Shown: positions 16,112 to 23,819 of the stretch, one piece after another | Layout: every line of letters begins with the position of its first letter | How positions within the stretch are numbered: the stretch's first letter is position 1 | DNA from: an uncultured Gammaproteobacteria bacterium | GTDB taxonomy: Bacteria; Pseudomonadota; Gammaproteobacteria; GCA-001735895 | NCBI GenBank assembly: GCA_913061315.1 | Contig: CAJXUC010000029.1 | Span: 1-40,917, forward strand | Length of the DNA stretch: 40,917 nt | Direction: 5' to 3' | Position numbers and translations under genes: made by a program | The notes under the pieces: generated by a model | Database searches by the model: none | What the model was told of the DNA's origin: nothing | What the model saw: the letters and a program-made list of their open reading frames with translations, nothing else

Positions 16112-17182
16112 TTATCGTTTAAGACCCAATGGATTTTCAATATCTACATTATCCATAAAGGGCTTTCTTCTATCTTTATGAGTTACTTGATATATCAAAC
16201 CCATCCAATTACCAACCACGGCGCTGGCGGTGTCATGCCAAGTATTATTAAGCTTTGACAAAACTAATGATTCTGGGAAGTCAGGCATTTCAAGTTGATG
16301 ATTCTTTGCCAATTTAACTCTCGATTCAAACTCACGCATTAACGCTGACTCAAATACCCCAAAATACTTGGTCGGTAATGGTGGATAGGTCGTAAGTTCA
16401 CCCAGAATATATCGAGTAATCTCTCGTTTATATTCTTTTAACAATGAAATAGTGTCATATTCTGGATGACCCTGAAAAAATACGGTACGAAAACCATCAG
16501 CGCTAGTTGCTAGGTGAATGCAACCATCATCACCCGTTACTAGTGCCTTTAACCCGGCTGCAACAAATTGTTGTGCATCTACATTATTCCAACGAGAATG
16601 AGGAACGTCAAATTGCGTATTAATGTCGACGACTAATGGGTGACTTTGGTCAATTACGTTATGCGGAAAAACACCCCATTTCTTATAAGGCTTTTGTACC
16701 CTTTTTTGTCCATATCGAAACTCAAGCACTGCATGAGTTGCTAGGCAAGAACATAAGGTCGAAGTTACGTTTTCATGGGCCCAATCAGCCACTTCAATGA
16801 GAGATTCCCAAAACACTTCTAAAGAAAGTTCAGGACCCGTTACATTTGCACCAGTGATGATCAAAGCATCCAACCCCTGAGCTCGAACTTGATCGAAGCT
16901 TTCATAATGCTGATCAATGTGAACCTGAGCGGCTTTACCTCTCGGCAATGTATCGAGTGTAAACGGGTGAACGTAAAATTGTGCAATTGGATTACTCTCC
17001 CCTATTAACCGAAAAAACTGCCTTTCAGTTGCGCCGAGAGCTAAGTCAGGCATCATGTTTAATAAACCAATGTGCAATTCGCGAATATCCTGATGCTGAG
17101 CAATATTAGGTTTTAACACTTTCACACCTTCCGCCAACAGTTTGCCAAATGAAGGTAAGTTATTATGAGCAACTAAAGGCAT
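16112..17182 (-). CDS. metA: Homoserine O-acyltransferase, MetA family (divergent)
   Basis: Acylates homoserine in the first committed step of methionine synthesis. It has 356 residues against about 309 in E. coli MetA. Family marks include NMMPDLALGATERQF (E. coli NLMPxKxxTExQ), the nucleophile Cys146 in CSCLATHA (E. coli CWAVQA) and the GHPEYD pair holding the active-site His and Glu. The residue that sets acyl donor in studied MetA enzymes follows TGAPx as Gly (succinyl) or Glu (acetyl); here the stretch reads TGANVT, with Thr. The acyl group therefore cannot be assigned by that rule. The start overlaps the stop of the upstream P-loop gene (TAATG), so the two are translated together. No MetJ-type box was seen. 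Confidence 0.87.
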   Translation of the reverse strand: MPLVAHNNLPSFGKLLAEGVKVLKPNIAQHQDIRELHIGLLNMMPDLALGATERQFFRLIGESNPIAQFYVHPFTLDTLPRGKAAQVHIDQHYESFDQVRAQGLDALIITGANVTGPELSLEVFWESLIEVADWAHENVTSTLCSCLATHAVLEFRYGQKRVQKPYKKWGVFPHNVIDQSHPLVVDINTQFDVPHSRWNNVDAQQFVAAGLKALVTGDDGCIHLATSADGFRTVFFQGHPEYDTISLLKEYKREITRYILGELTTYPPLPTKYFGVFESALMREFESRVKLAKNHQLEMPDFPESLVLSKLNNTWHDTASAVVGNWMGLIYQVTHKDRRKPFMDNVDIENPLGLKR

Positions 17183-18072
17183 TAAAGATTCCCCATCAGA
17201 CTTTTACTGTTTTCACTTTGACGGGCTATAGCTAATTCTATTAAGGTTAAAAAATCCTCTTCATTTTTAACTTTTGCTACTTCATCTGATGTCACCGTAT
17301 AACCATGTGGATGAGCAATTGCTTCATATCTCGGTATGCGAGAGTGAAACAGATGTGGAAATACCCACCTTGCAAATTCATCAGGATCTATTTCAGCTGC
17401 ATATTCAAGTCCACTTTCTTCAAAGTACATTTGAAGGTGTTGTTGCAGAAATTCAGCCCGATAAAAAAGAGGTTTAGGCGAGCTTTGGGCCCTTTGCACC
17501 AGTATTTCTTCCTGGACTTGATTGGTAACTTGAATATACAGTATTAAGCTACATTCAATTAAGGTTTCAATCACCTCAGGCTCTTCAAGTTCGCACAAAC
17601 TACCACCAACATCGTTAATAAAATGCGGGTAACCATAAATATCTTGAGATTTTTTAATGAATTCTGGTACTTCAAGCATAGCGTCAATCTCAGCTTGACG
17701 ATAAATAGCTTGTCTTTTAATAAATTCATCGAGTTCAACACCACCTAGTGCGGGGTTACCTAACTTACCAACAAAACTTAATACAGGACCCAAATCGTCA
17801 ATTTCGATATTGTTTCGTATGTGTATCCAGTCTTTACGCAACAAATCTTTTAAAAAAGGAACTTGCATCGCTTGTTGTTTAATCATATCGAGAATATGTT
17901 CATCTAAATAACGAGTACCAATTCGATAATCACCTGAATAATGAAACCAGTTTTTACCCTGCAACATGCCCGAAAGATAAGACTTTCCAACACCCGACAT
18001 ACCCAACAATGTAACGTTTTTATTCTTCCAGTAACGGAATTCTTCAACAGTAAACTTCAAAACTCGCTCCAA
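17182..18072 (-). CDS. P-loop nucleotide-binding protein of unknown function
   Basis: A 296-residue cytoplasmic protein with a clear Walker A, GMSGVGKS, at residues 24-31. It is preceded by a short beta strand (NVTLLG) and followed by a segment like small-molecule kinases (FHYSGDYRIGTRYLDEHI). A second hydrophobic strand, LILYIQVTN, sits near residue 185. The PHFINDVGGSLCEL stretch could be part of the active site. I do not recognise the family. It overlaps metA by one base, implying fixed co-expression, so a role tied to methionine or homoserine metabolism is plausible but unproven. There is no signal peptide or membrane segment. A small-metabolite kinase or an ATPase are the alternatives. 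Confidence 0.75.
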   Translation of the reverse strand: MERVLKFTVEEFRYWKNKNVTLLGMSGVGKSYLSGMLQGKNWFHYSGDYRIGTRYLDEHILDMIKQQAMQVPFLKDLLRKDWIHIRNNIEIDDLGPVLSFVGKLGNPALGGVELDEFIKRQAIYRQAEIDAMLEVPEFIKKSQDIYGYPHFINDVGGSLCELEEPEVIETLIECSLILYIQVTNQVQEEILVQRAQSSPKPLFYRAEFLQQHLQMYFEESGLEYAAEIDPDEFARWVFPHLFHSRIPRYEAIAHPHGYTVTSDEVAKVKNEEDFLTLIELAIARQSENSKSLMGNL

Positions 18073-18187
18073 AGAACATAAAGAAGTAAGTATGCAATAT
18101 CGTTAAGCTCTGTGGAACCATCAGTTTTCATTTTACTTCAATACTGTTCGTCGTTATATTCCGCCTAAATTCTAATTGAAAAGGACA

Positions 18188-19798
18188 ATGGCTGTGTTAT
18201 TTGATTATATTATTGTTGGTGCGGGATCAGCCGGTTGTGTTTTAGCAAATAGACTAACCGCCAACGGTAAGTATTCGGTACTAGTTTTAGAGGCCGGAGG
18301 CAGTGATCAGACCTTTTGGATACAAACTCCAATTGGTTACGGTAAGTCGTTTTATAATCCAAAAGTTAATTGGATGTACACCACAGAAAAAGATCCTGGT
18401 CTCAATAATCAAGCCAATTACTGGCCACGTGGCAAGGTTGTTGGTGGATCAAGCTCAATCAATGCGATGGTTTATATCCGCGGACAGGCTGAAGATTATA
18501 ACCACTGGCAAACATTAGGAAATTCTGGGTGGGGCTGGGATGATGTACTCCCCTACTTTAAAAAATCAGAAACTAATTCAGATGGCGGCAATGAACATCG
18601 TGGAGATAGTGGTCCTCTGTATGTTAATAATGTGAGTAAGCAATACCATCCTTTGACCAAAACCTTTATTCAAGCAGGACAACAATTTGGCTTTAATTAT
18701 AATGCTGATTTTAATGGCGCAAGTCAGGAAGGTTTAGGGTATTACCAAATCACGACTAAAAATGGACTGCGCATGTCAGCTGCTCGAGCATATTTACACC
18801 CTGCACTCAAACGTGACAATTGCCAGATAGTGACTGATGCTCAGGTCAATCGAATATTGTTCCGTGATAACGCGGCTTATGGTGTTGAGTATAAAAGACA
18901 CGGTGAAATTCATGTGGTGTCTGCCAACCGAGAGGTCATTGTATGTGCGGGTACAATTAATTCACCTCAACTATTACAACTGTCGGGCATAGGCCCTTCT
19001 AAGCTACTGAAAGATCTTGCGATCCCTGTGGTGCATGCGACTGAGTTGGTCGGACGTAACCTGCAAGATCACTTGGGTTACACTCATTATTATAAATCCA
19101 AAGTGCCTACTTTAAATAATCAGCTTTATCCGTGGTGGGGTAAGCTAATGGCTGGAATAAAATATGTCTTAACGCGGCAAGGTGTATTGTCGCTGAGTGT
19201 GAATCAAGCCGGTGGTTTTATTCGCAGTAATCCCAATAAACTCAGTCCCAATTTACAAATGTATTTTGCTGCAATTACCTATTCATCAGCCCCAGAAGGT
19301 AAACGCCCACTCATGCAACCAGACCCATACCCAGGCTTTTTAAATTCAGTGGGGCAATTGCGACCAGCCAGCCGGGGGCATCTTGAAATCAGTTCGACTG
19401 AGCCAACCACCCAGCCAAAAATTTATCCTAATTACTACTCGGCTGAGGAAGATGTCGTTGAAATGTTAGAGGGCGTTAGAATATTGAGAGCATTGGCTGA
19501 AACCCCCGCATTATCAAATATTATTGAACATGAGATGACACCGGGGCTTAATATACATTCTGATGATGAATTAATCGACGATATCAAGCAGCGAAGTAGT
19601 ACTGTTTTCCACCCGACTAGCACCTGTATGATGGGATCAAACACCCACGATTCCGTGGTTGATTCTCAAGGGCGAGTTCATGGTGTGCGACAATTACGAA
19701 TTGTCGATGCATCAATATTTCCTACTGTTATTTCAGGCAACACTAATGCCCCTGTAATAATGGTTGCAGAAAAAATAGCTGATCAAATTTTAGCTTAA
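18188..19798 (+). CDS. GMC-family FAD-dependent alcohol/choline dehydrogenase
   Basis: A flavoprotein of the glucose-methanol-choline family that oxidises an alcohol to an aldehyde. It has 536 residues, usual for the group. The FAD-binding IIVGAGSAGCVLANRL opens the protein, and GMC signature 1 is WPRGKVVGGSSSINAMVYIRG. GMC signature 2 is the NSPQLLQLSGIGP region. The active-site His475 lies in FHPTSTCMMG, with Asn in SGNTNAP as the second catalytic position, the His/Asn pair seen in choline oxidase. An open frame begins at a TTG at 18176, but the ATG at 18188 follows AAAGG and fits the family start. Choline, AlkJ-type and polyethylene-glycol enzymes look alike here, and no BetB or BetI neighbour is present, so the substrate is open. 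Confidence 0.88.
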   Translation: MAVLFDYIIVGAGSAGCVLANRLTANGKYSVLVLEAGGSDQTFWIQTPIGYGKSFYNPKVNWMYTTEKDPGLNNQANYWPRGKVVGGSSSINAMVYIRGQAEDYNHWQTLGNSGWGWDDVLPYFKKSETNSDGGNEHRGDSGPLYVNNVSKQYHPLTKTFIQAGQQFGFNYNADFNGASQEGLGYYQITTKNGLRMSAARAYLHPALKRDNCQIVTDAQVNRILFRDNAAYGVEYKRHGEIHVVSANREVIVCAGTINSPQLLQLSGIGPSKLLKDLAIPVVHATELVGRNLQDHLGYTHYYKSKVPTLNNQLYPWWGKLMAGIKYVLTRQGVLSLSVNQAGGFIRSNPNKLSPNLQMYFAAITYSSAPEGKRPLMQPDPYPGFLNSVGQLRPASRGHLEISSTEPTTQPKIYPNYYSAEEDVVEMLEGVRILRALAETPALSNIIEHEMTPGLNIHSDDELIDDIKQRSSTVFHPTSTCMMGSNTHDSVVDSQGRVHGVRQLRIVDASIFPTVISGNTNAPVIMVAEKIADQILA

Positions 19799-19809
19799 AA
19801 CTTCTCAAA

Positions 19810-20796
19810 ATGGCGACTATGGGAACACCATACCCACTAAACCAAAGATTTATACTGAGTTTTATTTTACTGACCTTAATCCAACCGTTGACATTATTGA
19901 ATTCATTTAGACACTTACCAAAATCACTCCAACATGATTCGCCTATTCACGGAATAAGCGCCATGCTCATTAGTATTGTTTTATTTTCTGCAATGGATTC
20001 AATTGTGAAATGGTTGGGTGGTAGTTATCCCACTCACCAAATCATGTTCTTTCGTTGTGCAGTTGCCATGGTGCCTATCGTTGTCATTATTACTATGCGG
20101 GGTGGCATTTCGTTGTTACGAATACAAGAACCCTTTTTATTGTCCTTACGTTGTTTACTCGGTATCACAGCCATGGGGTTTGCATTTTATGCGTTTTCAT
20201 TAATGCGTCTTGCTGATGGCCTTGCGATTTTACACACCACACCTCTTTTCATGACGGTATTGTCGATTATGTTTTTAAAAGAACGCGTTGGCTTGCATCG
20301 TTGGGCTGCTGTTATGGCTGGATTTATCGGAATGACAATTGTAGTACGCCCAGGCAATAGTATGTTTGAAAGTGGAAGTTTTTATATGTTATTGGCAGCT
20401 TTTTGTATTAGCTGCACCACAATATTAATCCGTCATCTGAGTATTCGAAGTGACCCCGTTAACTTGACATTTTATTTCACAATGAGTGGTGTGCTAATTA
20501 GTTCGATTGCGATTTTTTTTCTTGGTTGGCAAGCACCCGAGGGGCGAGACTGGGCATTTTTTATTGCGGTAGGGTTTTTAGGTGGCATGGCTCAATATCT
20601 GATGAATGTCAGTTATCGACAGGCACAAATTTCAATGGTGTCTCCACTGAAGTATCTGAGCATAGGCTTTGGTGGCATGATTGCCTATTTTGTTTGGTCT
20701 GAGTTACCCGATCTTCAAAGCCTCGTTGGTATTAGCATTATTATAGCCTGCGGCCTTTATACATTACATCGAGAGTTGTTCCACAATCGTAAATAA
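19810..20796 (+). CDS. EamA/DMT-superfamily transporter
   Basis: A ten-segment inner-membrane drug/metabolite transporter built of two EamA halves. The first half begins at HGISAMLISIVLFSAMDSIVKWL and the second near GSFYMLLAAFCISCTTILIRHLS. It has 328 residues. The N-terminus has about 50 residues ahead of the first EamA helix, including an extra hydrophobic stretch (FILSFILLTLIQPLTLLN). The true start may thus be the ATG at 19960 or another downstream codon. It lies 11 bp after the GMC gene and 4 bp before the next transporter. The substrate is unknown; exporters of amino acids and small metabolites are common in this group. Confidence 0.85.
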   Translation: MATMGTPYPLNQRFILSFILLTLIQPLTLLNSFRHLPKSLQHDSPIHGISAMLISIVLFSAMDSIVKWLGGSYPTHQIMFFRCAVAMVPIVVIITMRGGISLLRIQEPFLLSLRCLLGITAMGFAFYAFSLMRLADGLAILHTTPLFMTVLSIMFLKERVGLHRWAAVMAGFIGMTIVVRPGNSMFESGSFYMLLAAFCISCTTILIRHLSIRSDPVNLTFYFTMSGVLISSIAIFFLGWQAPEGRDWAFFIAVGFLGGMAQYLMNVSYRQAQISMVSPLKYLSIGFGGMIAYFVWSELPDLQSLVGISIIIACGLYTLHRELFHNRK

Positions 20797-20800
20797 AAAC

Positions 20801-21712
20801 ATGCCTAAAAACGTAAATTTACAAGCTTATGTCATGCTGACCTTTGTAACCTGGGGTTGGGGATGTAATGCTGTATTTAGCAAAATTGCAGTAGATCAAA
20901 TATCACCCATGATGTTGGTAAGCTTACGTTGGATAGCCCTGTTAATTTTACTTTTAATTTTTTCTCATCGGCAAGTTGTCAAAGATTGGTTAGTCATCCG
21001 TCAACATTTTATTTATTTTGCTCTGATGGGCACAATTGGATTTACGTTTTTCAATGCGTTGTATTATGTGGCAGCTCACACAACTTCAGCAATCAACATA
21101 GGCATTATACAAGGTACAACTCCTATTTTTGTTTTTATTGGTAGTTTTTTATTTTTAAACTCAAAAATGACAGCTTTGCAAATAATAGGTGCGAGCGTTA
21201 CGCTTATTGGCGTTATTGTGGTAGCAACTAAAGGTGAGTTTAAACAACTGGATGAATTGGTTTTTAACCGTGGTGATTTATTTATGCTTATAGCCTGTTT
21301 TTTTTATGCGACCTATTCTATCGGTTTGACTCGACGACCTAATATTGCACCATTGTCACTGTTTACGCTTTTGGCGGGGTTTGCTTTTTTAGCATCACTT
21401 CCCTTATGGATAATCGAAATTCAATATCAAGGTTTTCAGTCACCCACCGCCACTGGCTGGACTATTGTTGCCTTGGTAACACTATTACCCTCATTGTTTT
21501 CCCAACTATTGTTTATCTATGCGGTTGGATTAGTGGGACCTGGTAGATCTGGCATGTTTGTTAATCTGGTACCTATTTTTGCTTCAGGCATGGCCGTACT
21601 ATATTTAGATGAAAATTTTGAAGACTTTCATGCCATATCATTAGCACTCGTATTGTGTGGTATTTTCATAGCTGAGTTTGGCAAAGGTGAAAAAGTCAAA
21701 ATAACCGCCTAG
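20801..21712 (+). CDS. EamA/DMT-superfamily transporter
   Basis: The second EamA protein in the run, 303 residues, with ten hydrophobic segments in two halves (AYVMLTFVTWGWGCNAVFSKIAVDQISPMMLVSLRW and GDLFMLIACFFYATYSIGLTRR). Like the RhaT/YdcZ-like group, it carries the conserved TSAINIGIIQGTTPIFVFIGSFLFL motif at the end of the first half. It is not a close copy of the preceding transporter, so the pair is unlikely to be a recent duplication. It is probably in the same transcript. The substrate is unknown. Confidence 0.87.
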   Translation: MPKNVNLQAYVMLTFVTWGWGCNAVFSKIAVDQISPMMLVSLRWIALLILLLIFSHRQVVKDWLVIRQHFIYFALMGTIGFTFFNALYYVAAHTTSAINIGIIQGTTPIFVFIGSFLFLNSKMTALQIIGASVTLIGVIVVATKGEFKQLDELVFNRGDLFMLIACFFYATYSIGLTRRPNIAPLSLFTLLAGFAFLASLPLWIIEIQYQGFQSPTATGWTIVALVTLLPSLFSQLLFIYAVGLVGPGRSGMFVNLVPIFASGMAVLYLDENFEDFHAISLALVLCGIFIAEFGKGEKVKITA

Positions 21713-21739
21713 TGTAATTTTATATTATTATCACTGATT

Positions 21740-22996
21740 ATGCTTTCGCCCTCAAAAAAAATAGTTTCTGCTGCAAGCACACAATATAACTGGCACCTTT
21801 TGCTTCGTATCTTTATACCTTTCGCTCTGGGCTATTTCTTGTCCTATTTTTATCGCGTTGTTAATTCGATCATTGCTGGTGACCTCACTACCGAACTAAA
21901 TTTAAATGCTACTGAACTTGGTTTTTTAACTAGCACTTACCTCATTACGTTTGCCGTCATTCAATTACCATTGGGGGTTTTGCTTGATAAATATGGGCCT
22001 CGAAAAATAGAAGCAGTGCTATTACTCTTTGCAGCCATGGGTTCAGCTATTTTTGCATCAGCGACAAGTTTTAACATGCTGGTAATTGGGCGCGCGTTAA
22101 TAGGTCTAGGTGTTTCAGCATGTTTAATGGCTGCTTTTAAGTCATTTGTCCAATGGTTCCCATCTGACCGTTTACCGTTAGCTAATGGATTACACATGAC
22201 GGCAGGTGGATTAGGTGTTCTTTGTGCTTCATCGCCAACCGCTTGGTTACTTGAAAATTTAATTTGGCGAGATCTATTTTGGATCTTGGCAGTAGCAACA
22301 TTACTGGTAGCAATTATTATATTCCTCGTTGTTCCTGACAAACCTTCACCGGTTGCAAAAGTGCGCATGACTCATCACATAATGGGCATATTCCATGTTT
22401 TTAACGATCGATATTTTTGGCGAATTATTCCTATATCCGTTTCAACACAAGCCACAGCATTAGCCTTAATTGGATTATGGACAGGTCCATGGTTTGCGGA
22501 TATTGCTGGGTTTAATGACACTGAAGTAGCCAATTCATTACTACTGATTGGAATTTCTATGATTGCTGGATATATCATGATTGGCTATACCGCTTACTTT
22601 TTGAGTAAACGGGGCATTAATAGCATCACTGTCGCACTAGTTGGGATGAGCATATTTATGCTAACCCAAATAATACTCGTATTCCATCCTGTTTATTTTG
22701 CTCGAATTACCTGGATGTTATTGGGTTTTTTTAGCACTAGTTCGATTTTAATCTATGCTGCACTATCACAACATTTTTCAGCTCAATATGCAGGACGCGC
22801 AAATACTGCGTTAAACTTTTTAGTCTTTGCTTTTGGTTTTTTAATCCAGTGGGCAATTGGTGCAGTCTTAGATGGCTTTCCGTCTAGGAGTGAAGGCAGT
22901 TACTCATTAGAGGGCTACCAACAGGTATTCATTTATTTGATTATGCTTCAAGCTTCCTGTCTAGTTTGGTACGTTCTGAGACGAAGACATTGGTAA
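21740..22996 (+). CDS. Major facilitator superfamily transporter
   Basis: A twelve-segment MFS permease of 418 residues. The loop 2-3 motif appears as LGVLLDKYGPRKIEAV, and motif SRALIGLG-like (GRALIGLGVSACLMAAFKSF) follows in segment 4. It resembles the group of sugar-phosphate/anion and nitrate-type MFS proteins, but nothing fixes the substrate. It lies 27 bp after the second EamA gene and is the last in the plus-strand run, followed by a hairpin. Confidence 0.85.
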   Translation: MLSPSKKIVSAASTQYNWHLLLRIFIPFALGYFLSYFYRVVNSIIAGDLTTELNLNATELGFLTSTYLITFAVIQLPLGVLLDKYGPRKIEAVLLLFAAMGSAIFASATSFNMLVIGRALIGLGVSACLMAAFKSFVQWFPSDRLPLANGLHMTAGGLGVLCASSPTAWLLENLIWRDLFWILAVATLLVAIIIFLVVPDKPSPVAKVRMTHHIMGIFHVFNDRYFWRIIPISVSTQATALALIGLWTGPWFADIAGFNDTEVANSLLLIGISMIAGYIMIGYTAYFLSKRGINSITVALVGMSIFMLTQIILVFHPVYFARITWMLLGFFSTSSILIYAALSQHFSAQYAGRANTALNFLVFAFGFLIQWAIGAVLDGFPSRSEGSYSLEGYQQVFIYLIMLQASCLVWYVLRRRHW

Positions 22997-23009
22997 TATC
23001 ACAGCCTTA

Positions 23010-23033
23010 GGCGTCCCTTGGCGCCAAGACGCC
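23010..23033. terminator. Hairpin between convergent genes
   Basis: A GC-rich 6-bp stem GGCGTC (23010-23015) / GACGCC (23028-23033) encloses a loop that is itself palindromic (TTGGCGCCAA). It lies 14 bp after the MFS gene and faces the convergent coiled-coil gene. It probably serves the plus strand. The tail after it is AT-rich but not a clean U-run. Confidence 0.5.
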
Positions 23034-23138
23034 AAATAATCTGTATTTAAAACAGCAATAGCCTTCAAAATATAATTTTCCATTCAGGCGAGAGCCTTGC
23101 ACCGGCCTCTAATTAAATTCTCGAAAGGTCATTTTGGT

Positions 23139-23819
23139 TTAGGGCAAATTAGTCTTTTTACCTTCGTTATCGCTTTCAGTTTCGCTAAGATCCTTTTCGT
23201 CTGGTGCATTTAAACTATCTTGCCTATTAGCGCGATCACTCACCCCAACAACTTTGCCTGCATTACTACTGCCATCGAGTGAATCGGCCTTAAAACCACC
23301 AAACATATCGCCAAATTCTGAAAGAATCCCCGTCATTTTTTCACGCATCATGGTCAATTCTTCGGTAAGCGTTACATTTTCAGTTCTCAGTAGTTCTAAG
23401 TTGTCGGCAGTATTTACTGATTCTGCTTCGGAAGTAACTTCTACTCGTGGGGGCTTCAAGTTTTTATAAACATTAATTAAATCGATAATTGAACTATCAA
23501 GGCTGGTTATTTGGTCCACATCAGATTTCATCAAGATGTCGACTATCTTTTGCAGAAACAGTCTTTCCTGTAGTTCCAGCTTTTTAGACGTAGCAGATAG
23601 CTCTGCATCATTTAAATCATAAACTGCTTGTAAGAAACCTTCTGTTTCTTCAGTTCTGGTTTTTGATCGTACTTTAAATTGAGAAACCAGTTGTTCAACC
23701 GCATTTTTAAGCTTCTTTTGAGACTTAATTTGAAACCAAACAACAATAAGTAGGATGGTCAGTAAGATAATGCAAGCTTCCGCTAACAAAACCACAACCA
23801 GTGAGTTAATGTCAAACAT
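23139..23819 (-). CDS. Membrane-anchored coiled-coil protein of unknown function
   Basis: A 226-residue protein with one N-terminal membrane segment (LVVVLLAEACIILLTILLIVVWF, about 7-29). A long charged helical region follows with heptad-like stretches (about 30-110 and 138-170), and the polar, Ser/Asp-rich tail is probably disordered (about 185-226). I do not recognise the family. Its start lies inside the end of the upstream von Willebrand A gene (8-bp overlap), so the two are made together, most likely as a membrane-associated pair. The orientation, with a short N-terminus and a large cytoplasmic part, is inferred from the basic residues after the segment. Confidence 0.72.
   Translation of the reverse strand: MFDINSLVVVLLAEACIILLTILLIVVWFQIKSQKKLKNAVEQLVSQFKVRSKTRTEETEGFLQAVYDLNDAELSATSKKLELQERLFLQKIVDILMKSDVDQITSLDSSIIDLINVYKNLKPPRVEVTSEAESVNTADNLELLRTENVTLTEELTMMREKMTGILSEFGDMFGGFKADSLDGSSNAGKVVGVSDRANRQDSLNAPDEKDLSETESDNEGKKTNLP

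Noticed and set aside
18073..18187. MetJ-type operator or SAM riboswitch ahead of the metA pair
   Set aside because: I looked for AGACGTCT-like repeats and a structured leader, and saw neither in the 115-bp gap.
21961..22368. 135-codon open frame on the minus strand within the MFS gene
   Set aside because: It is a mirror of a clear twelve-segment transporter, with a composition like a reversed hydrophobic gene.
23100..23115. A second GC-rich stem before the coiled-coil gene's stop
   Set aside because: The arms (AGAGCC and GGCCTCT) need a bulge and are not followed by a U-run, so it is too weak to call.
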